Shown: positions 9,829 to 17,919 of the stretch, piece by piece
Layout: every line of letters starts with the position of its first letter
How positions within the stretch are numbered: the stretch's first letter is position 1
Source: Sphingomonas sp. PAMC26645
GTDB taxonomy: Bacteria > Pseudomonadota > Alphaproteobacteria > Sphingomonadales > Sphingomonadaceae
Direction: 5' to 3'
Assembly (NCBI RefSeq): GCF_004795835.1
Contig: NZ_CP039249.1
Coordinates: forward strand, 3,261,001-3,325,000
DNA: 64,000 nucleotides
Translations under genes and position numbers: made by a program
Notes under the pieces: generated by a model
Told to the model about the DNA's origin: nothing
The model's database searches: none
Seen by the model: only the letters and a program-made list of their open reading frames with translations

Positions 9829-9963
9829 CCCCTCTCCCCGCCGGGGAGAGGGAGGGGCCCGCCGCGCTTGCGGGGGGAGGGTGAGGGGATTGGGGCTAGG
9901 GTCGTTTACCCCAACTCCCCTCATCCGGCACTTTGTGCCACCTTCTCCCCGGAGGGGAGAAGG
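9829..9963. repeat. Palindromic intergenic element, family F
   Basis: Imperfect inverted repeat: the left arm holds CCTCTCCCCGCCGGGGAGAGG and GAGGGTGAGGGGATTGGGG, the right arm CCCCAACTCCCCTCATCC and a TTCTCCCCGGAGGGGAGAAG hairpin. It ends five bases before the stop codon of the leucine-dehydrogenase-like gene and separates it from ccmC. Only one copy was seen in this window. Confidence 0.85.
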
Positions 9964-9967
9964 ACCG

Positions 9968-11017
9968 TTACCGACCGATCAGGCGCTTGGCGATCGAGTC
10001 CGACACGTCCGACGCGGGCTGGCCGGTACGGTCGCTTTCGTTCCACACTTCGATCAGACGTTCGGGAATCCGCGCGATCCGGGCCTTCACCTCGGCCTCG
10101 TCGCCGTGACCCAGATACTCCAGGCCGACGTTGATGATCCCTCCTGCGTTGATCACGTAATCCGGCGCATACAGGATGCCGCGTGCGTGCAGCCGCGCGC
10201 CGTCTTCACGGACGCTCAGCTGGTTGTTCGCACCGCCCGCGACGACCTTCGCCTTCAGCGCCGCGATCGACATTTCGGTCAGGATCGCGCCCAGCGCGTT
10301 CGGGCTGAAGATGTCCGCGTCGGTCGTCAGGATGGCCTCGGCCGCCACCGCGGTCGCGCCGAGTTCGCCGGCCAGCTTCTGCGCACGGCCCTCGTCGACG
10401 TCGGCCAGCGTCAGCACCGCGCCGTCCTTGGCCAGCAACCGCGCGAGCCCACCGCCGACCGAACCGACGCCCTGGATTGCGACGCGCACGCCCTTCATGT
10501 CGGTCGCACCGAGGCCACGCTGTGCGGCTGCCTTCACGCCGAGATAGATGCCGAGCGCGGTGTACGGCCCCGGATCACCACCCGCAGCGCCGCTCGCGAC
10601 CGGCAGGCCGGAGACGTAGCGCGTCTGGCTGGCGATCACCTTCATGCGGTCTTCGGACATGCCGACGTCCTCAGCCGTCACGTAACGGCCGCCGAGCGAA
10701 TCGACCGCGCGGCCGAACGCCTCGAGCTGCGCCGTCGTGATGACGTCGCCGGGCTTGGCCGCGAGGACCACGCCCTTGCCGCCGCCGAGCTCCAGACCGG
10801 CCATCGCGTTCTTGAAGCTCATGCCGCGCGACAGGCGCAGCGCGTCGGTCACCGCACGGCCATTGTCGGCATAATGCCAGAAGCGTGCGCCGCCGGCTGC
10901 CGGCCCAAGCTTGGTCGAGTGCACCGCGATCACCGCGTGCAGGCCCGATTCGGGATCGGTGAAGGCATGAACGCCCTCGTGGTCGTCGAAATCGGGAAGG
11001 TCCCAAACCGCTGTCAT
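9968..11017 (-). CDS. Leucine dehydrogenase-like Glu/Leu/Phe/Val dehydrogenase
   Basis: A 349-residue NAD-dependent amino acid dehydrogenase. The N-terminal domain has the catalytic-lysine loop LELGGGKGV (near residue 77). The C-terminal Rossmann domain has GVGSVGGGLARLL near 183, and the family segment FSPNALG follows. Such enzymes reversibly deaminate branched-chain amino acids in the cytosol. Length (340-370) fits leucine dehydrogenase rather than the longer glutamate dehydrogenases, but exact substrate cannot be read from sequence. AGGAG seven bases upstream supports the ATG at 11017. Confidence 0.88.
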   Translation of the reverse strand: MTAVWDLPDFDDHEGVHAFTDPESGLHAVIAVHSTKLGPAAGGARFWHYADNGRAVTDALRLSRGMSFKNAMAGLELGGGKGVVLAAKPGDVITTAQLEAFGRAVDSLGGRYVTAEDVGMSEDRMKVIASQTRYVSGLPVASGAAGGDPGPYTALGIYLGVKAAAQRGLGATDMKGVRVAIQGVGSVGGGLARLLAKDGAVLTLADVDEGRAQKLAGELGATAVAAEAILTTDADIFSPNALGAILTEMSIAALKAKVVAGGANNQLSVREDGARLHARGILYAPDYVINAGGIINVGLEYLGHGDEAEVKARIARIPERLIEVWNESDRTGQPASDVSDSIAKRLIGR

Positions 11018-11127
11018 CGCCGGCTCCTGAGGAGAATAAAATTACCGGGAAGCGAAATATTATTTTCCGGCCGGTTTTACCAGCCCAAAGCGCTCACGTT
11101 GGGGAGGCTCGGAAAAATAATAGAAAA

Positions 11128-11204
11128 TGGGGCGACCGACGGGACTTGAACCCGCAACATCCGGCATCACAAGCCGACGCTCTAACCAATTGAACTACGA
11201 CCGC
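11128..11204 (-). tRNA. tRNA-His (anticodon GTG)
   Basis: Reading the minus strand, a cloverleaf is clear: acceptor GCGGTCG pairs with CGGTCGC, the T-arm has GGGTTCAAGTCCC, and the anticodon loop TTGTGAT gives GTG. The base before the 5' end is G and the discriminator is C, the G-1:C73 pair specific to tRNA-His. CCA is encoded. It follows the leucine-dehydrogenase-like gene upstream region and lies downstream of gspN. Confidence 0.96.
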
Positions 11205-11270
11205 CGCGTAGGCATCGCCCCCTAGCGGGGGTCGCCGGGCGGCGTCAACCGTCGACTTGCCAAAAAGACG

Positions 11271-11996
11271 TCAAAAACGTCCCTCGATGGCGAGCTTGTA
11301 CCCGTTCGGGCCGCTCACGAAGCCCGCCTGCTCGAGCTTCTGCACTGCCAGCGGATCGGACGGACGCAGCGACAGTTCGGCACGGTAGGTCCCTGCCCCC
11401 TCGATCCGGAGCGCGATGCTCTCGGTCCCGGACTGGCTCGCCAGCGGAAGCAGCAGCGCCGTGCCGTCGCACCGTGCGGTGCCGCTCACCGACTGCGGCA
11501 AGGTGATCCCGCCGACGTCACCCGCCAGCGTCGCGCGGACGCGGCCCTCGGCGGCTTCGCACTGGCCATCGCGGAAACGGACCGACACGTCGTCAAGGTC
11601 GAGCGCGGAGACGGGCACCGGCGCGAACAGCCGGCCGGTGGCGACCGTGGCGGTCATGCGGTCGACGCCGAAGCCGTGGCGACTGACGCTCGCCGACCCG
11701 TGCAACGGCTTGGCCGACACCGATTCGGGACCGGCGAAGACGATCGTCGCGCGACCGACCAGCAGCGGCAGGGGTGAAAGCCGCGCGTGCAGATCGCCGA
11801 GTGCTAGATCGCCGAACCGCGCCTCGGTCAGCGTCGCGCCCCAGACCGTCCCCGACACGCGCCGCGCGACCAGCCCTTCGTCGCCGACGCCGACCCAACC
11901 GAGCACCGCGCGCATCGGCAGGAACACGATCAGCGCGATCAGCAGCATCCCGCCGAACAGCGCGGCGGGGCCGGTACGCAAACGGATCCGCCTCAT
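11271..11996 (-). CDS. gspN: Type II secretion system protein N
   Basis: A 241-residue protein with one N-terminal transmembrane segment (residues 10-32) and a periplasmic beta-rich domain of the GspN type. GspN is an accessory inner-membrane component present in some type II systems. The ATG at 11996 overlaps the gspM stop (ATGA). It is the last gene of the operon. Sequence conservation in GspN is weak, so the call rests partly on position and general architecture. Confidence 0.8.
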   Translation of the reverse strand: MRRIRLRTGPAALFGGMLLIALIVFLPMRAVLGWVGVGDEGLVARRVSGTVWGATLTEARFGDLALGDLHARLSPLPLLVGRATIVFAGPESVSAKPLHGSASVSRHGFGVDRMTATVATGRLFAPVPVSALDLDDVSVRFRDGQCEAAEGRVRATLAGDVGGITLPQSVSGTARCDGTALLLPLASQSGTESIALRIEGAGTYRAELSLRPSDPLAVQKLEQAGFVSGPNGYKLAIEGRF

Positions 11997-12469
11997 GCCG
12001 CGCGTGCCTTCAACGTGAGCGCGACGCCGACGGTCTTGTCGCCCTTGTCGGTCATCGCCACCGAATCGACGAGGATACCGAGCCGTTCGAGGCGCGCCAG
12101 CCACGCGACCAGCGCCGCGGGGCGCGCCGACTGGATGCCGACGCGCACCCGGCTCGCGCCGTCCTGATCGAGCGAGGCGAGCGCAAAGCCGGCCTGATCC
12201 GCCTCGGCGCGCACCGCATCGGCCAGCGTGCCGGTCAGCGGCGTGGCCCGCGTCCGCTGGATATCGCGCAACGTCGCGACTTGCGCGCGCGTCTCGCCGA
12301 GCCGGGTGACGGCATCGGCATGACGCTCGCGCGCACTGGACAGGCCGTCGCCGACCGGGCGGATGATCAGCGCCCACAGCAGCGTGAGGACTGCGAGCCC
12401 CGCCATCACGAGCAGCAGCCGCCGCTCCCGTAGCGAACGTCCTTCGAACCACGTCTTCAGTCCGGTCAT
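11993..12469 (-). CDS. gspM: Type II secretion system protein M
   Basis: A 158-residue bitopic protein: short cytoplasmic N-terminus, one transmembrane helix (LLLVMAGLAVLTLLWALII), then a periplasmic ferredoxin-like domain. GspM pairs with GspL and places it in the inner-membrane platform. The start overlaps the gspL stop and the stop overlaps gspN. Confidence 0.85.
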   Translation of the reverse strand: MTGLKTWFEGRSLRERRLLLVMAGLAVLTLLWALIIRPVGDGLSSARERHADAVTRLGETRAQVATLRDIQRTRATPLTGTLADAVRAEADQAGFALASLDQDGASRVRVGIQSARPAALVAWLARLERLGILVDSVAMTDKGDKTVGVALTLKARAA

Positions 12470-13551
12470 CGTCCGCTCTCCGGGCTGATCGTGAGTTCAC
12501 CCGTCACCCGGCCGGCTGCCGCCTGGAACACGCCCGCGCGGACCGAGAAGCCGGCGGCTTCGAGCGCTCGTTTGAGGTCGGTCGCCAAGGCTTCGCGTTC
12601 GACGGCCACCGACAGGCGCAGGTCGCCGTTCGCCTGGAAATCGAGCGCGGTGACTTCGGTGCCGGGCGTCGCACGCACCGCTGCGAAGACCGCCGCGGTC
12701 GTGCTGGTGAAACCCAGCCCGGGTCCCCGCACGCGCGACAGGCGCTCGTCGAGCTGGCGGCTGGCGTCGACCACCGTCTCGCCGCGCGGCAGGCCGGTGA
12801 CCGCCACCGTATTGGCCTCCGCCTCCAACGCATCCGCGCCGAAGCTGTATTTCGCGATGCGGACGAGCGAGATCGCGAGGGTCACGGCCAGGATCGTCAG
12901 CGACAATAGCGCCAGCCGACGGATCAGCCCCCAGTCGATTGCGAACCGTCGCCGCCGCGCAAACGGCCCCTGCCGTAGGTCGAGCGGGGGCGACGCGACG
13001 GCGGCAACGATCGCTGCCTCCAGCATATCGCGGTCGATCGTCGCGGGCGCGGTGCCGCCGGTCACCAACTCCGTCAGCCGCGCTTCGTCGGCGAACCCGC
13101 TGGACGTGCCGCGCACGACACCGCTGCCCGCAAGCTCCGCCCGCGCGTAGCCCTCTTCGGGTCGCGGAAGGAGCATCGGCGCAGGAATGACCGCGACCGG
13201 ATCGACGCCTGCCTCCGCCAGCATCAGCAGCCAGTCGCGCATCGTCGCGGCACCGACGACTCCGATCGGTCGGTCGCTCGCGCCTTCGTCCCCGACCGCG
13301 ACGTGGAGTTCGGCGAGCGGCGACGCGCTTGCCTCGCTCGCCAGGATACGCGCAGCCGCCGTCGCCTGCGCCGCAGACCGCGACGGCAGCTCCGCCCAGT
13401 GCAGCGTCACCGCATCGGCGGGCGCGACCGCGATCGTCTCGTCGTCGATCGCATCGGGGATACCCTCCCCCTCCCCGACCACGCGCGCGTCCGCGACGCG
13501 CATCCAGCGATATCCGGTCTCGCCGGCGGGAAGGAACAGCAAAGTCGTCAT
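12466..13551 (-). CDS. gspL: Type II secretion system protein L
   Basis: A 361-residue protein with a cytoplasmic actin-like domain (about 1-210), a transmembrane helix (LALLSLTILAVTLAISLV) and a periplasmic domain. GspL docks the ATPase GspE to the inner membrane and contacts GspM. The ATG at 13551 overlaps the gspK stop (ATGA), which rules out the longer upstream readings of the frame. It overlaps gspM at its end. Confidence 0.9.
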   Translation of the reverse strand: MTTLLFLPAGETGYRWMRVADARVVGEGEGIPDAIDDETIAVAPADAVTLHWAELPSRSAAQATAAARILASEASASPLAELHVAVGDEGASDRPIGVVGAATMRDWLLMLAEAGVDPVAVIPAPMLLPRPEEGYARAELAGSGVVRGTSSGFADEARLTELVTGGTAPATIDRDMLEAAIVAAVASPPLDLRQGPFARRRRFAIDWGLIRRLALLSLTILAVTLAISLVRIAKYSFGADALEAEANTVAVTGLPRGETVVDASRQLDERLSRVRGPGLGFTSTTAAVFAAVRATPGTEVTALDFQANGDLRLSVAVEREALATDLKRALEAAGFSVRAGVFQAAAGRVTGELTISPESGR

Positions 13552-14546
13552 GATGGCTCGCCCCATTGCCGCGATACGAGCTGCGCGGGAAGCCGGTTCG
13601 CGTCGATCAGCGCACGTTCCTGCATTTGAGTGGTGCCGAGCGTCACGTCGATATCGAGCGTGAACCATTTCGACAGCACCTGCGCGTCCGCGCCGGGCGC
13701 GATATTGGCGGCGCCGAGCAGCGACGCGCCCTTCTGCATTTCGTCGAACGTGGCGTAGCCCTGCACCGGTCGCCGCAGCAGCAGTTGCTGGGCGGCACCG
13801 ACCGACAGCGTATCCGGATACATCATCGCCAACAGCACGCTCTGTTCGGGGAGCAGCGTGTTGACGTTGATCGGCGACGGCCTGGCGAACGGCAGCGTGC
13901 AAATCCACGGCCGGATCTTCGTGTAGATCTCGGGCGTCATCCCGGCGATGGCGCGCAGTTCGCTAGGGTCGCTCATCAGCGTGCCGGCAGTGCGGTACGA
14001 CGGCACGCGACCAAGATACGCGCCGTCCTCGGCCCCCATCGGTGACTGGTCCTGATCGCTGTCGATCCAGTCGGTCGTGCCCGCCGCGACCTGTTCCGCG
14101 ACCTGCACGGGTACGTCGAGCAGCCGCATCAGGCGGACGAACTGCGGCCGCACTTCGCCACGCGCGACGTACACGCCGGGGGTGGTCATGCCGACGAGAG
14201 AGTTCAGGTTGAAGCAGTTCGCCCCGTCGCGGACGCGCGCGGTCGCGAACCCTCCCGGCACAGGCAGGCCGAACGGGGTGTTGCTCCAGCCGCCGGCCAG
14301 CGTGACTCGGCTTGGCTTTGGCGCGAGCAGGTTGGAGACCCGAGTCAGCGCCATCGTCTCCGCCGCGAGCGCATAGGCGCGCGCCTGCTCGCCGGTCGCG
14401 GCGTTGCTCGCGAGGCGGGTCGACAGCCGGAGTTTTTCCAGCGCCGCCCCCGCCATCACCGCGATGATCGCGACGAGCATCAGCACGGTGAGCAACGCCG
14501 CGCCCCGTTCTTGCCCGCGTCGAATGCCGAGATCAGGTTCGCGCAC
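13548..14546 (-). CDS. gspK: Type II secretion minor pseudopilin GspK
   Basis: A 332-residue large minor pseudopilin. It has the GspK-type leader (QERGAALLTVLMLVAIIAVM) lacking the Glu5 common to other pilins, and a large globular domain with the SAM-like region (IDSDQDQSP, PINVNTL). It caps the pseudopilus tip with GspI and GspJ. The start lies 14 bases inside the 3' end of gspJ, and the stop overlaps gspL. Confidence 0.93.
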   Translation of the reverse strand: MREPDLGIRRGQERGAALLTVLMLVAIIAVMAGAALEKLRLSTRLASNAATGEQARAYALAAETMALTRVSNLLAPKPSRVTLAGGWSNTPFGLPVPGGFATARVRDGANCFNLNSLVGMTTPGVYVARGEVRPQFVRLMRLLDVPVQVAEQVAAGTTDWIDSDQDQSPMGAEDGAYLGRVPSYRTAGTLMSDPSELRAIAGMTPEIYTKIRPWICTLPFARPSPINVNTLLPEQSVLLAMMYPDTLSVGAAQQLLLRRPVQGYATFDEMQKGASLLGAANIAPGADAQVLSKWFTLDIDVTLGTTQMQERALIDANRLPAQLVSRQWGEPS

Positions 14547-15219
14547 CGGGCGTCTCCTGTCCCGGAGGGGTGCCCGCAGGTGGCGTTATGACAGGACCGG
14601 TTCCGTCCGAGGGCGCGGGCACGTAGCTGGTGCCGACGAGAAACATCTGGCGGAACTGCGTACCGTCATCGCGCTGGACGGTGAGTTCCATCGCGTCGGG
14701 CAAAGGCCTGCCGCTCGCGCCGTCCCATCGATCGCTCCAGGCGCCCGCGATGCGATAGCGCAGTCCGACCTGACGAACTTTGGTGAGCAACGCGGCAGGC
14801 GGCAGCGGTTGCGCGCCGTCGACCATCGGATACGCGATCCGCTGAAGCGCGCCGCCGTCGACGCGGTAGGCGACCTTCTGCATGCTGGAGCGCGCCGCAC
14901 CGTCGATATTACTCCAGCCGGCGCGGACCAAACGCAGCATCGGCGTGACGCCCGACCCACTCTCGCCGATGAACGCGGGAACGCTGGTGCCGGCCTCGTC
15001 GCGGGTGGCGCGGTTCGATGCCTGGGCGAGATCGGCGGACAGGATCGACATCGTCCGGGTAAGCGCGCTGATGTCGTCGAGCTTCGCGCCGGTCGAGCTC
15101 TGCGCCTTCACACTGAACGACAGGATCGCGACGCCCGCTGCGGCGATCATGCCAAAGATCATGAGCGACACCATGACTTCGATAAGCGTGAAGCCTGCCT
15201 CGGTTTTCGGAGGCGTCAC
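14533..15219 (-). CDS. gspJ: Type II secretion minor pseudopilin GspJ
   Basis: Starts at a GTG (15219) overlapping the gspI stop as GTGA, giving 228 residues. The prepilin cleavage/methylation motif TEAGFTLIEVMVSLMIF is near the N-terminus; a peptidase such as GspO would cleave after Gly. The frame is open farther upstream inside gspI, but that part has no leader-like sequence. It is a tip-complex pseudopilin with GspI and GspK. Confidence 0.93.
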   Translation of the reverse strand: MTPPKTEAGFTLIEVMVSLMIFGMIAAAGVAILSFSVKAQSSTGAKLDDISALTRTMSILSADLAQASNRATRDEAGTSVPAFIGESGSGVTPMLRLVRAGWSNIDGAARSSMQKVAYRVDGGALQRIAYPMVDGAQPLPPAALLTKVRQVGLRYRIAGAWSDRWDGASGRPLPDAMELTVQRDDGTQFRQMFLVGTSYVPAPSDGTGPVITPPAGTPPGQETPGART

Positions 15220-15620
15220 ATCACCATCCGCGGCGCGGGTCGCACCAAGGTCAGGCGGCCGAGTTGCGTGCCGGTCCGGTCGGCGACCGCCACGTCGATC
15301 CGCAACACGCTCGATCCGCCGAGCGCGCTGACCTGCCGGGTCCACGTCCAGGGCTGGCCGCCGTTCGTCTCGACGCCGGTGACGCGGCCTGCGGTCGGTG
15401 GCTGCGCGCTGGTGACCGCGTCGATCGCGACGTTGCGCGCGACCATCTGCGCGACCAGCGTTTCGTCGAGGATCGAGGCGCCGCGGATCGTCGCACTTTC
15501 CAGACGTACGAGCGCCATCGCCGCGAGGCTGAAGACTGCCAGCGCGACCATGATTTCTATCAACGTGAAGCCGTGTTCGGCGTAACGTCGACGAAGGGTG
15601 AAGCCGCGCTCAGCCTGCAT
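15216..15620 (-). CDS. gspI: Type II secretion minor pseudopilin GspI
   Basis: A 134-residue pseudopilin with the leader AEHGFTLIEIMVALAVF. Upstream of it within the same protein is a second partial copy of the motif (AERGFTLRRR) that lacks a following hydrophobic helix, apparently from a small internal duplication at the 5' end. GspI nucleates the pseudopilus tip. The start lies 11 bases inside gspH and the stop overlaps gspJ. Confidence 0.93.
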   Translation of the reverse strand: MQAERGFTLRRRYAEHGFTLIEIMVALAVFSLAAMALVRLESATIRGASILDETLVAQMVARNVAIDAVTSAQPPTAGRVTGVETNGGQPWTWTRQVSALGGSSVLRIDVAVADRTGTQLGRLTLVRPAPRMVM

Positions 15621-16080
15621 CGGCTCTTACGCTGCCATCGGCGTCGATGTGGACGGTTGCCGCGACGCCACCGCGATCAAGGCGGATCTCCGCTGGGCGA
15701 TCGACGAGACCGGTCGGGTCGAACGTCACGCGCAGGCGGCCGGTGGTATCGCCGATGCTGGCTCTGGTACCGTCGTTCCAGCGTTCCACGCGCATCGGTT
15801 TCTCCGCAATGGGTGTCCAGCCACCAGCCAGCCGGCGGTCGAAGCCGTAGCCGCCGCCGCTGATCCAGACGCTCACCGGACGCGCCTCGACGATCGCCGA
15901 GTCATGCGCGGCGCGGGTGCGCAGGGCGAAACGCGTCGCCTCGTCGAGCACGCGGCCGCGCGGGTCCGGCATGACGAGCACGGCTACCGCAGAGGCCAAG
16001 CCGATGATCGTGACGACGACCATCAGTTCGACCAGCGTAAAGCCGGCTTCGCGCTTATTGCCAGCTGCCGATATCGGCAT
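15610..16080 (-). CDS. gspH: Type II secretion minor pseudopilin GspH
   Basis: A 156-residue pseudopilin with the leader KREAGFTLVELMVVVTIIG and a beta-sheet domain (VSVWISGGGYGFDRRLAGGW) typical of GspH/FimT. It links the tip complex to the GspG shaft. The start lies 26 bases inside the 3' end of gspG and the stop lies inside gspI. Confidence 0.9.
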   Translation of the reverse strand: MPISAAGNKREAGFTLVELMVVVTIIGLASAVAVLVMPDPRGRVLDEATRFALRTRAAHDSAIVEARPVSVWISGGGYGFDRRLAGGWTPIAEKPMRVERWNDGTRASIGDTTGRLRVTFDPTGLVDRPAEIRLDRGGVAATVHIDADGSVRADAG

Positions 16081-16507
16081 CGATCCCCTCGCCGCCTTCC
16101 TTGCCGTCCGCCCCGAAGGTCCAGACGTCGGCCTCGCCGTGCGCGCCGGGCGAGGCGTAGAGATACGGGCGCCCCCAGGGATCGTTCGGCAGCTTCTTCA
16201 GATAACCGCCACGCTGGTACCGCGATGGATCGGATAGGCCCGCGGGCGCCGAAACGAGCGCGTTCAGCCCCTGCGTGGTGTTGGGGAAGGTCATGTTCTG
16301 GAGCTTGTACAGTTCTAGCCCGCCCTCGATCTGCGCGATGTCGGCCTTGGCCTTCTGGATCCGCGCGGTGTCGCCCGAGGGCAGCACGTTGAGCGCTACG
16401 ATGGTGGCGAGCAGGCCGATGATGACGATCACGACCATCAGCTCGACGAGGGTAAAGCCGGCCTCGCGGCGCTTCTTTTTATCTTCGGGACGCATGAACA
16501 ACCTCAT
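16055..16507 (-). CDS. gspG: Type II secretion major pseudopilin GspG
   Basis: A 150-residue major pseudopilin. The leader is RREAGFTLVELMVVIVIIG, and the C-terminal region has the GspG pattern (LPNDPWGRPYLYASPG, then GADGKEGGEG) with the calcium-binding acidic loop. It polymerises into the pseudopilus that pushes cargo through the secretin. The ATG at 16507 overlaps the gspF stop (ATGA). Confidence 0.97.
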   Translation of the reverse strand: MRLFMRPEDKKKRREAGFTLVELMVVIVIIGLLATIVALNVLPSGDTARIQKAKADIAQIEGGLELYKLQNMTFPNTTQGLNALVSAPAGLSDPSRYQRGGYLKKLPNDPWGRPYLYASPGAHGEADVWTFGADGKEGGEGIDADIGSWQ

Positions 16508-17730
16508 TGTCCGGCCAGCGTGTTGAGCTGGAGGATCGGTAGCAGGATGGATAGCACGATCGTCGCGACGATGCCGCCCATCACGACGATGATCAGCGGT
16601 TCGAGCAACGACAGCGCGGTGGCGGTGAAACGGTCGAACTCGCGTTCGAGATAGTCGGCGGCGCGCTCCAGCATCTCGTCGAGCCGGCCCGCCGCTTCAC
16701 CGCTCGCCGCGAGATAGGTCAGCAGCGGGGGGAAGACACCGGCGCGGCGCATCGCAGCGGAGAGCGAGCCACCGCCGCGGATCGCGTCGACGATCTGGTC
16801 CGACGCCTGGCGGAGGCGGCGGTTGTGGATCGTGCTGGCGGTGAGGTTGAGACCGTCAAGCAACGGCAGGCGACTCGCGACCATCGTGCCGAGCGTGCGC
16901 GCCATCCGGGCCGCGTGAAGGTCTCGGATCAGGCGGCCGAGTAGCGGGATACGGAGCAGCCAGCCGTCGAAGGCGAGCCGGAGCGTCGGGTCCTTGAGCG
17001 CCCGCCACCCGGCTAGCCCGCCGCCGACGACGATCAGCAGCATCACCCACCAGTATCCGACGAGGAACGCCGAGAACGCCATGACCATCCGCGTCAGCAG
17101 CGGGAGTTGCTGGCCGACCGTGTCGAATTGCTCGACGACCTGCGGCACCACGAACATCATCAGCGCGGTGACGACGCCGAACGCGACGAGCGCGAGGATC
17201 GAGGGGTAGGCGAGCGCGGTGATGAGCTTGCCGCGGATCTCGGCCTGGCGTTCGAGCAGGGCGGCGAGACGGTCGAGGATGGTCGGGAGCGAGCCTGAAC
17301 TCTCGCCAGCGGAGACCATCGCGCGGTAGAGCGGCGGAAAGCTTTTCGGTTCGCGCGCCATCGCGTCGGCCAGGCGACGGCCTTCGACGACGCCGGCGTG
17401 GACGTGCTGCACTATTGTTCGGACGCTGTCTTGCTCGGTCTGGCGGGTGATCGTGCGGAGCGACTCTTCCAGCGGCGAGACGCGGTTCAGGGTGGCTAGC
17501 TGGCGGGTGAAGAGCGTGAGATTCTTGCCCGACATCTTCGGTGTGCCGAGCTGGAGGCCGAACAGCGGGCGGCCTTTGGTTGCCTGTGGCGGCGCGCCGG
17601 GGGTAATCTTCACGACGTAGAATTTACGCGCGTCGAGGGTGGCGCGCGCGACGTCTATGTCCGACGCGGCGACGTGGCCGCGGCGTTCGGCGCCCTTGGT
17701 GTCGATTGCGATATAGTCGAAATCAGCCAT
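16504..17730 (-). CDS. gspF: Type II secretion inner-membrane platform protein GspF
   Basis: A 408-residue protein with two GspF domains and three hydrophobic segments (about residues 165-190, 215-240 and near the C-terminus). It forms the membrane platform that transmits GspE ATPase motion to the pseudopilus. The start MADFDYIAIDT at 17730 is preferred; an ATG at 17733 directly precedes it. The Shine-Dalgarno GGGGAGG is the end of palindromic element E1. Confidence 0.95.
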   Translation of the reverse strand: MADFDYIAIDTKGAERRGHVAASDIDVARATLDARKFYVVKITPGAPPQATKGRPLFGLQLGTPKMSGKNLTLFTRQLATLNRVSPLEESLRTITRQTEQDSVRTIVQHVHAGVVEGRRLADAMAREPKSFPPLYRAMVSAGESSGSLPTILDRLAALLERQAEIRGKLITALAYPSILALVAFGVVTALMMFVVPQVVEQFDTVGQQLPLLTRMVMAFSAFLVGYWWVMLLIVVGGGLAGWRALKDPTLRLAFDGWLLRIPLLGRLIRDLHAARMARTLGTMVASRLPLLDGLNLTASTIHNRRLRQASDQIVDAIRGGGSLSAAMRRAGVFPPLLTYLAASGEAAGRLDEMLERAADYLEREFDRFTATALSLLEPLIIVVMGGIVATIVLSILLPILQLNTLAGQ

Positions 17731-17732
17731 CA

Positions 17733-17908
17733 TCCTCCCCTGCAAGGGGAGGGGGACCGCCGCGCAGCGGTGGTGGAGGGGGCGTGCCGCGAACGTTGCG
17801 GTTGTGGTGATGGTGCGCGCGGGAACCTGGTCACGTCCGACTGGCGGTGCGAGCTTGGTGAGCCCCCTCCACCAGCTTCGCTGGTCCCCCTCCCCGTTTC
17901 GGGGAGGA
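17733..17908. repeat. Palindromic element, family E copy 1 (gspE-gspF gap)
   Basis: Long inverted repeat: TCCTCCCCTGCAAGGGGAGG at one end, TCCCCGTTTCGGGGAGGA at the other, with inner complementary parts GACCGCCGCGC / CCACCAGCTTCGCTGGTCC. It fills the only sizeable gap in the gsp operon, between the gspE stop (17920) and the gspF start, and its end supplies the gspF ribosome-binding site. Related copies are at 41665 and 44164. Confidence 0.85.
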
Positions 17909-17919
17909 ATTGGCGCGCG

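Noticed and set aside
11213..11234. GACCCCC/GGGGGC hairpin between gspN and tRNA-His as terminator
   Set aside because: Short stem without T-run; may simply flank the tRNA.
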